This document shows positions 51,176 to 62,250 of a stretch of DNA of 64,000 nucleotides, in pieces; position 1 is the stretch's first letter, and every line of letters begins with the position of its first letter. The DNA is taken from NCBI RefSeq assembly GCF_001267535.1, contig NZ_JRXE01000007.1, positions 100,398-164,397 of the forward strand, in the 5' to 3' direction. The notes beneath the pieces were generated by a model, which ran no database searches, was not told where the DNA came from, and worked only from the letters and a program-made list of their open reading frames with translations. Made by a program: the position numbers and the translations under genes. This stretch comes from Winslowiella iniecta. GTDB lineage: Bacteria > Pseudomonadota > Gammaproteobacteria > Enterobacterales > Enterobacteriaceae.

Positions 51176-52540
51176 TCAAAACCAGCGCAGTCGATCGCGC
51201 AACGCCACTACGCGTCCAACAATAATCAGACTCGGGCTCGCCACCTGTTGCGCCAGCTCAGCCAGCTGATGCAGTTCGCCACTCACTACCCGCTGGCGGG
51301 TTGATGTCCCATTCTCCACCAGCGCCACCGGCATGCTGGCATCCATACCGTGTGCCGTCAGCTGATGCGCAATCTCCGCCGCCTGTGATAATCCCATATA
51401 GAACACCAGCGTTTGCTGTTCAGCGGCTAAATGCGCCCAGTCCAGTTCACTGTCCTGCTTCAGATGGCCGGTAACCAGTCGGACGCTCTGCGCATAATCA
51501 CGGTGTGTCAGCGGAATGCCGCCGTAGGCCGAGCAGCCCGATGCGGCGGTAATGCCGGGCACCACCGAGAAAGGAATATCGGCATCCAGTAGCGCTTCCA
51601 GCTCTTCCGCCCCGCGCCCGAAGATAAACGGATCGCCCCCTTTGAGTCGCACCACGCGTTTACCGCACTGCGCCTGCTCCAGCAGAATCTGATTGATTTC
51701 CGACTGCGGTACGCAGTGATAACCGGCGCGCTTACCGACAAAAATACGCTCGGCATCGCGCCGCGCCAGGTTCAGCACTTCAGCCGAAACCAGCCGGTCA
51801 TAAACTATTACGTCGGCCTGCTGCATCTGTTGCAGCCCTTTTAACGTCAGCAAACCGGCATCGCCCGGCCCGGCACCGACCAGTACTACTTCGCCGCGAT
51901 GGTTCAGCGGTTCGCTGAACAACCTTTCGGTAAGATCGCTGACTTGCTGATGCTGGTCATTCGCCAGCGACTGCGCCAGTCGATCGTTGCTGAACAGTTT
52001 TTCCCAGAAGCGGCGGCGTAAACCCCCGTCGCGATAGTGCGCTTTTACCCGCTGACGCAGGCTGCCGGCGTAAGCGGCTACTTTACCCAGCTGCTGGGGT
52101 AACATCGCTTCCAGTTTCTCCCGCAGCAGGCGCGCCATCACCGGTGCGCGGCCGCCGGAAGAGACGGCAATCATCAGCGGTGAGCGGTCGATAATCGACG
52201 GCATAATACAGCTGGCGCTTTGCGGCGCATCGACCACATTGCAGAAGATACGTCGCGCATCGGCATCGGCACTGACCTGCTGATTAACCTGGTCATCGTC
52301 GGTGGCGGCAATCGCCAGCCAGCAGTCGTCGAGTAACCCGGCACTGAAAGGCTGTTCAGTTAAGCTCAGCTTGCCTGCCTGTTGCCAGTGGATAAATTGT
52401 GGCGCGAATGCCGTGGCGCAGACGCGCAGGTCGGCACCGGCATCCAGTAACAGCCGCGCTTTGCGCTCGGCAACTTCACCACCACCCACCAACAGGCAGG
52501 TTTTACCGCGTAGCTGACAGAAGAGAGGCAGGTAATCCAT
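51176..52540 (-). CDS. cysG: siroheme synthase CysG
   Basis: Trifunctional enzyme making siroheme from uroporphyrinogen III: SAM-dependent methylation, precorrin-2 oxidation and ferrochelation. It has 454 residues. The N-terminal NAD-binding part starts [22 protein letters not shown], and [18 protein letters not shown] follows near 126-143. The C-terminal methyltransferase has [15 protein letters not shown] and [14 protein letters not shown]. It follows nirD by 24 bases, so the siroheme supply is cotranscribed with the siroheme enzyme NirB. Confidence 0.97.
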   Translation of the reverse strand: MDYLPLFCQLRGKTCLLVGGGEVAERKARLLLDAGADLRVCATAFAPQFIHWQQAGKLSLTEQPFSAGLLDDCWLAIAATDDDQVNQQVSADADARRIFCNVVDAPQSASCIMPSIIDRSPLMIAVSSGGRAPVMARLLREKLEAMLPQQLGKVAAYAGSLRQRVKAHYRDGGLRRRFWEKLFSNDRLAQSLANDQHQQVSDLTERLFSEPLNHRGEVVLVGAGPGDAGLLTLKGLQQMQQADVIVYDRLVSAEVLNLARRDAERIFVGKRAGYHCVPQSEINQILLEQAQCGKRVVRLKGGDPFIFGRGAEELEALLDADIPFSVVPGITAASGCSAYGGIPLTHRDYAQSVRLVTGHLKQDSELDWAHLAAEQQTLVFYMGLSQAAEIAHQLTAHGMDASMPVALVENGTSTRQRVVSGELHQLAELAQQVASPSLIIVGRVVALRDRLRWF

Positions 52541-52564
52541 AACAAATCCTTGCAGAACCAGGCA

Positions 52565-52891
52565 TTAAGCACAGACCTCAACACGCCCGTCATTAACACG
52601 TACCGGAAAATGTGCCACCGAGCGGCTTTCATCCTCCATGCATAAGCCATCCCGTAAACGGAAACGCTGTTTTTTCAGCGGGCTGGCGACCCACAGCTCC
52701 TGCTGATGTTCAGCGATTATACCGCGTGATAGCACGCTGGCGGCGGCAAAAGGATCGATATTGCTGATGGCATACAGCTTATCGTCCTGACGCGGGCGGA
52801 AAATCGCAATCTGTTGCTGATTAATCCACGCACACACGCCGGTCGCGGGCAGGATATCGTTCAGTGCGCAGACGCTATGCCACTGGCTCAT
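52565..52891 (-). CDS. nirD: nitrite reductase small subunit NirD
   Basis: 108 residues, Rieske-like fold without the usual iron-sulfur cysteine/histidine pairs. Required with NirB for NADH-dependent nitrite reduction to ammonium. It overlaps the nirB stop (ATGA-type, four bases). In E. coli the next gene is nirC; here cysG follows directly. Confidence 0.95.
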   Translation of the reverse strand: MSQWHSVCALNDILPATGVCAWINQQQIAIFRPRQDDKLYAISNIDPFAAASVLSRGIIAEHQQELWVASPLKKQRFRLRDGLCMEDESRSVAHFPVRVNDGRVEVCA

Positions 52892-55434
52892 AGGTGTTCC
52901 TCCATCTCAATCAGGGTTACCGCGATGCGTTCCTGCGGACGAGCAGGGCGATGCTGTTGCCGCTCGTTGACCACCTGCACATTCGGGTCGCGCAGCGCGC
53001 TGTTAATAAAGTGCGCAAAGCGTGCCTGATGTTCAGGATGCTCAACCGTTTCGCGCCATTCGCAGACCACCTGTTCACGCAGACGGGCAATATCGGCTTC
53101 GAGCCGAGCATTAAGCTGCAGTTTATCGTCGATAATCACTTTTTTCAGCCAGGCGATACCGCCGTCGAGGCTTTCCAGCCACAGCGAGGTGCGTTGCAGC
53201 TTATCGGCAGTGCGGATATAGAACATCATAAAGCGGTCGAGATAGCGCAATAGCGTGTCGTGATCGAGATCGGCAGCCAGCAGATCGGCGTGGCGTGGCT
53301 TCATACCGCCGTTGCCACAGACATATAAATTCCAGCCTTTCTCGGTGGCGATGATCCCGACATCTTTACCCTGCGCTTCGGCGCACTCGCGGGTACAGCC
53401 GGAGACACCAAACTTCATTTTGTGCGGAGTACGGATACCTTTGTAGCGATTCTCCAGTTCGATGCCAAAACCGAGGCTGTCGCCGACGCCAAAGCGGCAC
53501 CAGCTGCTGCCGACACAGGTTTTCGCCATGCGCAATGCTTTGGCATAGGCATGGCCGGTTTCGAATCCGGCATCAATCAGCTGTTTCCAGATCGCCGGCA
53601 GATCATCTTTTTGCGCACCAAACAGGCCAATACGCTGTGAGCCGGTGATTTTGGTATACAGCTGATACTGTTCGGCGACTTTACCCACCGCAATTAATCC
53701 TTCCGGCGTAATTTCACCACCCGGCGAGCGCGGGATCACCGAATAAGTGCCATCTTTCTGGATATTGCCGAGGAAGTTATCGTTGCTGTCCTGCAACGGC
53801 GCATGCTGCGGTTCCAGCACATATTGATTCCAGCACGAGGCCAGCAGTGAGGCAACCGTCGGTTTACACACTTCACAGCCATAGCCCTGACCATATTTGT
53901 TCAGCAACTGGTCGAAGGTTTTGATCTCTTCAACGCGAATCAGGTGATACAGCTCCTGGCGCGAATACGCGAAGTGTTCACACAGATGGTGATTCACTTC
54001 GATACCCTGGCGGCTCAGCTCGGCGTTCAGTACCTGCGTGATTAACGGCACACAGCCGCCACAGCCGGTGCCGGCACGGGTTTCAGCTTTTAGTGCCGCC
54101 ACGGTATGGCAGCCTTTCATTACCGCACTGACGATATCGCCCTTGGTCACGTCAAAGCAGGAGCAGATCTGCGCGCTGTCCGGCAACGATTCGACGCCGA
54201 TGGCGGGTTTATCACCGCCCGCACTGGCGGGCAGAATCAATGCCTCCGGATTTTCCGGCAGTTCAATCTTGTTCAGCGCCAGCTGCAACAGGTTGCCGTA
54301 ATCACTGGTATCGCCGACCAGTACCGCGCCCAGCAGCGTTTTGTTATCGGCGCTGACCACCAGGCGTTTGTACACCTCTTTGTTTTCATCGAGCCAGACG
54401 TAGCTGCGTGCACCCGGCGTGCGGCCATGCGCATCGCCGATGCCGCCGACGTCGACGCCGAGCAGTTTCAGTTTGGCGCTCATATCGGCACCGGTAAACG
54501 CATTGCTTTTGCCCAGCAGATGATCGCTGGCGACCTGTGCCATTTTATAGCCCGGTGCGACCAGACCGTAAATTCGCTGGTTCCAGGCGGCGCATTCGCC
54601 AATGGCATAGATATCCGCATCGGCGGTCTGGCACTGGTCATTAATCAGGAAGCCACCGCGCTGTCCCAGTGGCAGTTCGCACTGTTTTGCCAGCTTATCC
54701 TGTGGGCGAATGCCGGTGGAAAACACGATAAAATCGACGTCGAGCTGGCTACCGTCGGCAAAATGCAGCGTTTTAGCGCCATTAGCGAGATGTTCAATCT
54801 GCCGGGTATTTTTGCCGGTGTGAACCTGTACGCCCATGCTTTCGATTTTCTGTCGCAGCTGTTCACCGCCGATGGGATCGAGCTGTTCGGCCATCAGCAC
54901 CGGCGCAAACTCAATAACATGCGTCTGAATACCGAGGTTTTTCAGCGCGCCTGCGGCTTCCAGACCCAGCAAGCCGCCGCCAATCACTGCGCCACTTTTA
55001 CTGCGGCGCGCACAGGCTTCAATGGCATTCAGGTCTTCGATCGTACGATAGACATAGCAACCCTGGCCTTCGGAGCCTTGAATCGGCGGTATCCACGGGT
55101 AAGATCCGGTGGCTAATATCAGTTTGTCGTAGTGGACGCTGCGTCCGGTATTGGAATGGATCACCTTATCCTGACGATTAATCGTGATCGCGCGTTCGCC
55201 CAACAGCAGCTGCACGCTATGTTTCTGATAGTAGCCGTCACGCACCAGCGACAGCTCTTCAGCGGTATGATGAGAGAAATAAGCGGAGAGATGGACACGA
55301 TCGTAAGCCACGCGGGGTTCTTCACAGAACACGGTGATGTCAAACTGACCGGGTTCGGCTTTATCGATCAGTTCTTCAATGAAGCGGTGACCCACCATGC
55401 CATTGCCGATAATGGCGAGTTTGACTTTGCTCAT
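52888..55434 (-). CDS. nirB: NADH-dependent nitrite reductase large subunit NirB
   Basis: Cytoplasmic six-electron reduction of nitrite to ammonium. It has 848 residues (E. coli 847). An N-terminal FAD/NAD oxidoreductase (IGNGMVGHRFIEEL) is followed by a BFD-like [2Fe-2S] region (CSCFDVTKGDIV..GTGCGGC) and a C-terminal sulfite/nitrite reductase part with CVGSSWC and CTRECAE, which hold the [4Fe-4S]-siroheme. Transcribed with nirD and cysG from an FNR/NarL-type promoter just upstream. Confidence 0.97.
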   Translation of the reverse strand: MSKVKLAIIGNGMVGHRFIEELIDKAEPGQFDITVFCEEPRVAYDRVHLSAYFSHHTAEELSLVRDGYYQKHSVQLLLGERAITINRQDKVIHSNTGRSVHYDKLILATGSYPWIPPIQGSEGQGCYVYRTIEDLNAIEACARRSKSGAVIGGGLLGLEAAGALKNLGIQTHVIEFAPVLMAEQLDPIGGEQLRQKIESMGVQVHTGKNTRQIEHLANGAKTLHFADGSQLDVDFIVFSTGIRPQDKLAKQCELPLGQRGGFLINDQCQTADADIYAIGECAAWNQRIYGLVAPGYKMAQVASDHLLGKSNAFTGADMSAKLKLLGVDVGGIGDAHGRTPGARSYVWLDENKEVYKRLVVSADNKTLLGAVLVGDTSDYGNLLQLALNKIELPENPEALILPASAGGDKPAIGVESLPDSAQICSCFDVTKGDIVSAVMKGCHTVAALKAETRAGTGCGGCVPLITQVLNAELSRQGIEVNHHLCEHFAYSRQELYHLIRVEEIKTFDQLLNKYGQGYGCEVCKPTVASLLASCWNQYVLEPQHAPLQDSNDNFLGNIQKDGTYSVIPRSPGGEITPEGLIAVGKVAEQYQLYTKITGSQRIGLFGAQKDDLPAIWKQLIDAGFETGHAYAKALRMAKTCVGSSWCRFGVGDSLGFGIELENRYKGIRTPHKMKFGVSGCTRECAEAQGKDVGIIATEKGWNLYVCGNGGMKPRHADLLAADLDHDTLLRYLDRFMMFYIRTADKLQRTSLWLESLDGGIAWLKKVIIDDKLQLNARLEADIARLREQVVCEWRETVEHPEHQARFAHFINSALRDPNVQVVNERQQHRPARPQERIAVTLIEMEEHL

Positions 55435-55464
55435 GATTGCCTCAGATTGCTATTTTATACCGCT

Positions 55465-55534
55465 ACAATAGCGCGCCGGGCAGGGGGATTATTGACGTAT
55501 ATCAATTGACCCCTGATATACCTCTTTATGGTTA
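55465..55534 (-). promoter_or_regulatory. nirB promoter with FNR and NarL/NarP sites
   Basis: The FNR site TTGACGTATATCAA (55492-55505) fits TTGAT-n4-ATCAA at 9 of 10 positions. A 7-2-7 NarL/NarP site, TACCTCT-TT-ATGGTTA, is at 55519-55534 with one mismatch in the right half. A -10-like TATTGT (minus strand) is at 55470-55465. A transcription start near 55457 puts FNR at -41.5 and NarL/P at -69.5, the positions known for E. coli nirB. The start itself is inferred. Confidence 0.85.
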
Positions 55535-55676
55535 TATTGCTGATTTTACAGTAATTATCATAAGTTGCAGATTATGTTCAGCTTTAATCAGCAACCCGCT
55601 GAAATTCCGCTTCGTTTAACAGACTAATCCATGCCAGGATTAAAAACAGTCCCGCTTATCACTCAGGAGGTTTTGC

Positions 55677-56960
55677 ATGGTTTCCGCTCAGCTGAAATGG
55701 ATCAACAATCTGCGTTTGCCGTGGCGTGACGGGCTGTGGCAAATCGCAATCGATGGCGGCAAGATTGCGCGCATTACTCAGCAGCCGCAGAACATGGCGC
55801 GTGGTGATGATGCGCTGGATGCTGAAGGCGGGCTGGCATATCCCCCGTTTGTCGAGCCGCATATTCATCTGGATACCACGCAAACCGCCGGCGAACCGGC
55901 ATGGAATCAGTCCGGTACTCTGTTTGAAGGTATTGAGCGCTGGGCCGAGCGCAAGGCGCTACTCAGCCATGAGGATGTTAAACAGCGTGCGAAGCAAACG
56001 CTTAAGTGGCAGATCGCTAACGGCATACAACATGTGCGCACCCATGTCGATGTGTCCGATCCCAGCCTGACCGCGCTGAAAGCGATGCTGGAAGTGAAGG
56101 CGGAAATGGCAGCGTGGATCGATATTCAGATTGTGGCCTTTCCGCAAGAGGGGATTCTCTCCTATCCCAATGGCGCGGCGCTGCTGGAGCAGGCATTACA
56201 GCTGGGAGCCGATGTGGTCGGTGCCATTCCGCATTTTGAGTTTACCCGCGAATATGGCGTGGAATCGCTGCATATCGCTTTTGCGCTGGCAAAGAAATAT
56301 CACCGGCTGGTGGATGTTCACTGTGATGAGATCGACGACGAGCAGTCGCGCTTTGTCGAAACGGTGGCCGCGCTCGCACTGCGCGAAAATATGGGCGCGC
56401 GCGTCACCGCCAGTCATACCACCGCGATGCATTCTTATAATGGCGCTTATACCTCGCGCTTATTCCGCCTGCTAAAGCTGTCCGGCATTAACTTTGTCGC
56501 CAATCCGCTGGTTAATATTCACTTGCAGGGGCGCTTTGACAGCTATCCGAAACGGCGTGGTATTACGCGGGTAAAAGAGATGCTGGAAGCGGAAATTAAC
56601 GTCTGTTTTGGTCATGATGATGTGTTTGACCCCTGGTATCCGCTTGGAACCGCCAATATGTTGCAGGTGCTGCATATGGGGTTGCATGTCTGTCAGTTGA
56701 TGGGCTATGACCAGATCGATGCCGGCATCAATCTGGTCACCAGTCACAGCGCCAGAACGTTACAGCTGGATGATTACGGTATTCAGAGCGGTAACAGCGC
56801 TAACCTGGTGATTCTGCCCGCCGATAACGGTTTTGATGCGCTGCGCCGACAGGTGGCCACGCGTTTTTCCATTCGTCACGGGCGGGTGATTGCCGCTACG
56901 CAGCCAGCGCAGAGTGAAATATTTCTTGATGAGGTGGAAGCGGTCAGCTTCCGGCGGTGA
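55677..56960 (+). CDS. codA: cytosine deaminase
   Basis: Deaminates cytosine to uracil in pyrimidine salvage. It has 427 residues, the E. coli length. The amidohydrolase metal ligands are visible: PHIHLD (His about 61/63), DVHCDEID (His about 214) and [10 protein letters not shown] (Asp about 313). A good AGGAGG precedes the ATG at 55677. E. coli pairs codA with the permease gene codB, which is absent here. It is divergent from nirB, 242 bases away. Confidence 0.95.
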   Translation: MVSAQLKWINNLRLPWRDGLWQIAIDGGKIARITQQPQNMARGDDALDAEGGLAYPPFVEPHIHLDTTQTAGEPAWNQSGTLFEGIERWAERKALLSHEDVKQRAKQTLKWQIANGIQHVRTHVDVSDPSLTALKAMLEVKAEMAAWIDIQIVAFPQEGILSYPNGAALLEQALQLGADVVGAIPHFEFTREYGVESLHIAFALAKKYHRLVDVHCDEIDDEQSRFVETVAALALRENMGARVTASHTTAMHSYNGAYTSRLFRLLKLSGINFVANPLVNIHLQGRFDSYPKRRGITRVKEMLEAEINVCFGHDDVFDPWYPLGTANMLQVLHMGLHVCQLMGYDQIDAGINLVTSHSARTLQLDDYGIQSGNSANLVILPADNGFDALRRQVATRFSIRHGRVIAATQPAQSEIFLDEVEAVSFRR

Positions 56961-57056
56961 TGTTCCGCGCAGAAGGCGTGTATTCTCTGCAAAATGTGCA
57001 AATCGACGCCGCTGCGCTTGTCACAGACGTGAAATCTGGTTCTGGAAAATTCTCTG

Positions 57057-57329
57057 ATGGGAAAAAAGATCCTGACAGTGATCATCCCACTGCTGGCAGT
57101 GTTGATTTTGCTCAGAGAGTGGGCGACATATCAGTCCGAAGACGCTATCAAATATGTTTTCTGGAAATTACTGGCAGTGCTGGTTGCAGGCGGCATGGTG
57201 CTGGCGATACTGACGTTAAATCATCTTATGTCGTTGTTTATGCTTCAGCGCCATGGTGCGCTGGTAATGCTGTCTACCGCGTTGATTATTTTATCGGGAT
57301 ACTGGCAGGCTTGCCGGTTGTCACGATAG
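57057..57329 (+). CDS. small inner-membrane protein of unknown function
   Basis: 90 residues with three clear hydrophobic segments (about 4-19, 36-53, 66-81), separated by short charged loops (REWATYQSEDAIK, NHLMSLFMLQRH). I do not recognise the family. It lies 96 bases after codA and ends 43 bases before the convergent tsgA. The ribosome site is weak (GGAAAA). The regular hydrophobic pattern makes coding likely. A link with cytosine uptake is only a guess from position. Confidence 0.65.
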   Translation: MGKKILTVIIPLLAVLILLREWATYQSEDAIKYVFWKLLAVLVAGGMVLAILTLNHLMSLFMLQRHGALVMLSTALIILSGYWQACRLSR

Positions 57330-57372
57330 CCAGAAGATAATGGGCGACAATCTGCCGCCCATTCAACAGCAA

Positions 57373-58554
57373 TTAATGCATTACATGCCCGTGGCTGCGA
57401 TGCCTGGTTACCATACCCAGCAAGATACACATCACAAATACCACCGCGTACAGCGCGTTAGAGGTTGCCAGTGCCGCATGCGCGCCACCCTGGGCAACAA
57501 TCGGGCCGGTGACCACAAAGGTCAGCATGGTGCCAACGGTGCCGCAGGTAAGAATAAAGTTCACCAGCTTCGGCGACGAGACCTTAGTCTGTAGTGAGCC
57601 CAGCGTGATAATCGTGGTGTAGATAGCGCTGGAGCTAAAGCCGAGAATCATAATGATCCACTTCAGCATCGCGGCGTCGCTGGTTTTAACAAACCAGTAC
57701 ATCAGCAGCGTTGCCAGTCCGGCCAGCACCATCAGAATGCGTTGCAGGTCGAAGAAGCGCAGGACAAAGCTGAATACCCACATCCCAACCATATAAGCGG
57801 TCCAGAAATTACCTACCAGCTGTCCGGCGCTGACGATATCCATGCCCATGGTTTTGGTGGCGTATTCCGGTACCCAGGAGATAAAGCCCAGCTGGCCAAG
57901 AATGTAGCAGAGTGCAGCAATCGACAGGAACAGCACGCCGATACCCCATTTCTCTTTTACCAACGGCTTATCAGACTGCGCTTTCTGACCCAGCGCCGGG
58001 AACTCAACGTTAAGGGTCAGGATAAAGATCGCGACATAGATCAGGCCGATGCAGGCATAGACCCAGTACCATGGCAAATGGCGAGCCAGCAGCACACCGG
58101 CGATAATCGGGAAAATGGTGCCTGCCATGCTGAAGAAGGAGTCGGTAAACAGCAGGCGCGAACCACGTTGACGTCCCTCATACAGATGGGTGATCAGGAA
58201 AGTACCGATCGACATAGTGATACCGCTGACCACGCCCAGCACAAACATACAGAGCGAGAATACGCTCAGGCTATGGCTGGTCATCAGACCGGCAACGGCC
58301 AGAATCATTAACACAAAGCCGAAAATCAGCTGACGCTTTAACGGAATGATTTCCATCAGCCAGGCATTCAGGAAGATAGCGACCAGAATACCGGCGTTAA
58401 GGAAGGTAAAAGTGTTACTCATTTGTGATATCGGCAGCTGGAAATACTCTGCGATATTACCCATCACCATCCCGGTGACAATCACCAATGCCCCTGTCAG
58501 TGCATAGGAGAAGAAACTTATCCAGGTGAGACCGATTCGATTACGATTTGTCAT
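57373..58554 (-). CDS. tsgA: MFS transporter TsgA
   Basis: 393 residues from ATG 58554, which gives the E. coli-like start [22 protein letters not shown] longer frame to 58644 adds 30 residues absent from the family. About twelve membrane segments. TsgA was named from tellurite- and selenite-linked phenotypes; its substrate is not established. It sits between the nir/cod block and ppiA, as in E. coli next to nirB. Confidence 0.93.
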   Translation of the reverse strand: MTNRNRIGLTWISFFSYALTGALVIVTGMVMGNIAEYFQLPISQMSNTFTFLNAGILVAIFLNAWLMEIIPLKRQLIFGFVLMILAVAGLMTSHSLSVFSLCMFVLGVVSGITMSIGTFLITHLYEGRQRGSRLLFTDSFFSMAGTIFPIIAGVLLARHLPWYWVYACIGLIYVAIFILTLNVEFPALGQKAQSDKPLVKEKWGIGVLFLSIAALCYILGQLGFISWVPEYATKTMGMDIVSAGQLVGNFWTAYMVGMWVFSFVLRFFDLQRILMVLAGLATLLMYWFVKTSDAAMLKWIIMILGFSSSAIYTTIITLGSLQTKVSSPKLVNFILTCGTVGTMLTFVVTGPIVAQGGAHAALATSNALYAVVFVMCILLGMVTRHRSHGHVMH

Positions 58555-58830
58555 TTTGGAGGCCTGTGTGTCGATGAAACCTGCGGCAAGGTAGCCGAGG
58601 GGAAACGGCAGAATTGTAAAGTTATATGTGACCCAATTAAACATATATTGAAAATGGGGTGATTGCTTTCACTTATAGCGTGATGTTCGTCACTTTTTGG
58701 CGCTGTGACACCCCGTCTCATTGACAGCATGGACTAAGTAAATATAGGTAAAACGCTGGCTCTTATATAACAGCCTCTTTACAATCAAATTCGATTTTTG
58801 AGCTTGTTGCCCCTCAGTAAGGAATCTTTC

Positions 58831-59403
58831 ATGTTGAAACGTACTCTGACAGCGGTTGCGACGGTACTCGCGCTGTCCACTATCCCGGCTTCTGCTTTCG
58901 CCGCTAAAGGTGATACGCATGTGCTGTTAACCACCTCAGCTGGCAATATCGAACTCGAACTTGATAACCAAAAAGCCCCGGTTTCGGTGAAGAACTTTGT
59001 TGATTACGTCAATAATGGTTTTTATAACAACACCACTTTCCACCGCGTGATTCCTGGCTTTATGGTGCAGGGCGGTGGTTTTACTACTGATATGCAGCAG
59101 AAGCCTGCCAACTCGCCTATCAAGAATGAGGCGGATAATGGTTTACGCAATGCACGTGGCACTATCGCCATGGCGCGTACCGCCGAGAAGGACAGTGCCA
59201 CCAGCCAGTTCTTTATTAACGTTGCGGATAATGCCTTCCTTGACCACGGCCAGCGTGATTTTGGCTATGCAGTATTCGGTAAGGTCGTGAAAGGAATGGA
59301 CGTTGCCGATAAAATTTCCCAGGTGAAAACCGACAATGTGGGGCCTTATCAGAATGTCCCTAGCAAGCCGGTGGTGATCCTTTCCGCCAAAGTCCTGCCT
59401 TAA
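58831..59403 (+). CDS. ppiA: periplasmic peptidyl-prolyl cis-trans isomerase A
   Basis: 190 residues, cyclophilin. Signal peptide [24 protein letters not shown] is followed by AKGDTHVLL. Catalytic Arg is in [14 protein letters not shown], with [15 protein letters not shown] following. The ATG at 58831 has TAAGGA upstream; the frame extends 33 bases further but would spoil the signal peptide. A terminator follows immediately. Confidence 0.96.
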   Translation: MLKRTLTAVATVLALSTIPASAFAAKGDTHVLLTTSAGNIELELDNQKAPVSVKNFVDYVNNGFYNNTTFHRVIPGFMVQGGGFTTDMQQKPANSPIKNEADNGLRNARGTIAMARTAEKDSATSQFFINVADNAFLDHGQRDFGYAVFGKVVKGMDVADKISQVKTDNVGPYQNVPSKPVVILSAKVLP

Positions 59404-59410
59404 TCCCTCG

Positions 59411-59438
59411 CCGCCGCAAGCCTGCGGCGGTTTGCTTT
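59411..59438 (+). terminator. ppiA rho-independent terminator
   Basis: Perfect 8-bp stem CCGCCGCA / TGCGGCGG with loop AGCC, followed by TTTGCTTT, eight bases after the ppiA stop. Confidence 0.85.
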
Positions 59439-59534
59439 CTGCGTCCTGCAGAGCTGAAGTTTGCTGCTTATACTAAGGCTGTGCCCGTTATCGATCGTGG
59501 CACCGTCTCAGAATGACACAGCCACGGAGGCTTT

Positions 59535-59705
59535 ATGAGTAAAAAACTGACAGACAAGCAGAAAGCGGCGCTGTGGCTGGAACATCACAATGCCAATTTT
59601 CAGGCCAGTAACCGTCTTGAAGGGTATCAGATCGAGCGGATCGAGCTATCGGCGCAACAGATAACCGAGCGGCTGGAAGCATTGAGGAGGCACTATGAGC
59701 GCTAA
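59535..59705 (+). CDS. yhfG: YhfG antitoxin of the Fic pair
   Basis: 56 residues, resembling E. coli YhfG (KKLTDKQKAALW start, LEALRRHYER end). It contains SNRLEG at 25-30, which fits the inhibitory motif (S/T)xxxE(G/N) that blocks the ATP site of Fic AMP-transferases. Start behind CACGGAGG. The last 11 bases overlap the fic ATG, so the two are translated together in antitoxin-first order. Confidence 0.93.
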   Translation: MSKKLTDKQKAALWLEHHNANFQASNRLEGYQIERIELSAQQITERLEALRRHYER

Positions 59706-60288
59706 TGCCATGTCCGAACGCGATCCGTACTACTGGCAGGATATCAAGGTGCTGAAGAATCGCCTGCATATCCGTGAGGCGCAGCGATTGCAACAGGCTG
59801 AACTGGAATTTACCGCCTTGCGTGCCGCGACCATTGGGCCTGGCGCGCGTAACCCTGGTTTCCCGCATTTGCGGGCAATTCATCGCACGCTGTTTCAGGA
59901 TCTGTATGACTGGGCCGGTGAGCTGCGTAAGATTGATATTTACCTCGACGATACGCCGTTCTGCCATTTCGAATATCTTGAAAAACAGGGCAACGCCTTA
60001 ATGGCGGCGCTGGAAGCGGAAAATGGTCTCGCCGATCTTCCGCTGGAAAAATTCACGGAACGCCTGGCGCATTACTACTGTGAAATCAATATGCTGCATC
60101 CGTTTCGCGACGGTAATGGCCGTGCGCAGCGGCTGTTCTTTGAGCAGCTGGCACTGCATGCGGGCTGGCTGATTAACTGGCAGCATGTTGAACGTGAAGC
60201 CTGGCTAAAGGCGAACCGCGATGGAGTCAGTGGCGATCTGCGCGGATTAATCGATATCTTTGGCAAAGTGGTAAGCAGCCCGGTCTAA
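59695..60288 (+). CDS. fic: Fic-family AMP-transferase (toxin)
   Basis: 197 residues. The Fic motif HPFRDGNGRAQR is at 135-146, with catalytic His135, the metal-binding Asp139 and the phosphate-binding GNGR loop intact. The flap region DIYLDDTPFCHF precedes it. The E. coli K-12 Fic motif as I recall it is degenerate at this place (VGSGLAQR), so this copy is more likely active. The N-terminus has no inhibitory helix, in keeping with class I proteins that rely on a separate antitoxin, here YhfG. The target is unknown. Confidence 0.94.
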   Translation: MSANAMSERDPYYWQDIKVLKNRLHIREAQRLQQAELEFTALRAATIGPGARNPGFPHLRAIHRTLFQDLYDWAGELRKIDIYLDDTPFCHFEYLEKQGNALMAALEAENGLADLPLEKFTERLAHYYCEINMLHPFRDGNGRAQRLFFEQLALHAGWLINWQHVEREAWLKANRDGVSGDLRGLIDIFGKVVSSPV

Positions 60289-60329
60289 AATGCTAGAATG
60301 GCGGCGTCTGAATTTAGCCCGGAACCAGA

Positions 60330-60905
60330 ATGCTGCTGCTTATCGATAACTACGATTCCTTTACCTGGAATCTCTACCAATATTTCTGCGAATTGGGGAG
60401 TGAGGTCTGTGTTCGTCGCAATGACGAGATCTCACTGAGCGAGATGGCGGCCTTGCAGCCGACGCATCTGGTGATTTCGCCTGGCCCCTGTACTCCCGAC
60501 CAGTCGGGGATCTCGCTGGCGGCAATCCGCCACTTTGCCGGCCAGCTACCGATTCTTGGGGTGTGCCTGGGTCATCAGGCCATCGCCCAGGCGTTTGGCG
60601 CACGGGTGATACGCGCGCGTCAGGTGATGCATGGAAAAACCTCGGCTATCGAACACAATGATGGCGGCGTATTCCGGGGCCTCAATCATCCTCTTACCGT
60701 AACCCGCTACCATTCGCTTATTGTCGAAAAAAACGCGCTACCAGACTGTTTTGAAGTGACCGCCTGGAGCCTGCGTGACGGCGTGCCGGACGAAATTATG
60801 GGGTTCCGCCACACGTCGCTGCCGCTGGAAGGGGTACAGTTTCATCCGGAAAGCATTCTTAGTGAGCAGGGTCATCAGCTGCTGGCGAATTTCCTCCGTC
60901 AGTGA
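60330..60905 (+). CDS. pabA: aminodeoxychorismate synthase glutaminase subunit
   Basis: Class I glutamine amidotransferase feeding ammonia to PabB for folate synthesis. It has 191 residues. The catalytic Cys is in [14 protein letters not shown] (about 79), and His/Glu are in [10 protein letters not shown] near 168-170. [10 protein letters not shown] is the N-terminal family signature. Conserved fic-pabA-argD order supports PabA over the closely related TrpG. Confidence 0.95.
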   Translation: MLLLIDNYDSFTWNLYQYFCELGSEVCVRRNDEISLSEMAALQPTHLVISPGPCTPDQSGISLAAIRHFAGQLPILGVCLGHQAIAQAFGARVIRARQVMHGKTSAIEHNDGGVFRGLNHPLTVTRYHSLIVEKNALPDCFEVTAWSLRDGVPDEIMGFRHTSLPLEGVQFHPESILSEQGHQLLANFLRQ

Positions 60906-60993
60906 GTTTATATTTGCCTTTGTTTGATTTTTTATGCATATTTCTTGATTATTATTTCACATATCCAGAAAGAAAAATCAGGCGAGGTAGTGA

Positions 60994-62208
<1,215 letters not shown>

Positions 62209-62224
62209 AGCGGCGTGTTATTGC

Positions 62225-62250
62225 AGGGTGGCGGTTTCGCCACCCTATTT
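62225..62250. terminator. argD/yhfK convergent hairpin
   Basis: Perfect 9-bp stem AGGGTGGCG / CGCCACCCT with loop GTTT (62225-62246), then ATTTAG. The yhfK stop codon (62245-62247) overlaps its right edge. Confidence 0.75.

Noticed and set aside
54106..55116. Open frame of about 336 codons on the plus strand inside nirB
   Set aside because: Antisense to the well-supported nirB gene; the peptide has no recognisable domain and no ribosome site. A typical shadow frame in GC-rich coding DNA.
56957..57340. 127-codon frame overlapping the small membrane protein gene
   Set aside because: Different frame from the 90-residue protein, lacks its clear hydrophobic pattern and overlaps the codA end. The 57057-57329 frame explains the region better.
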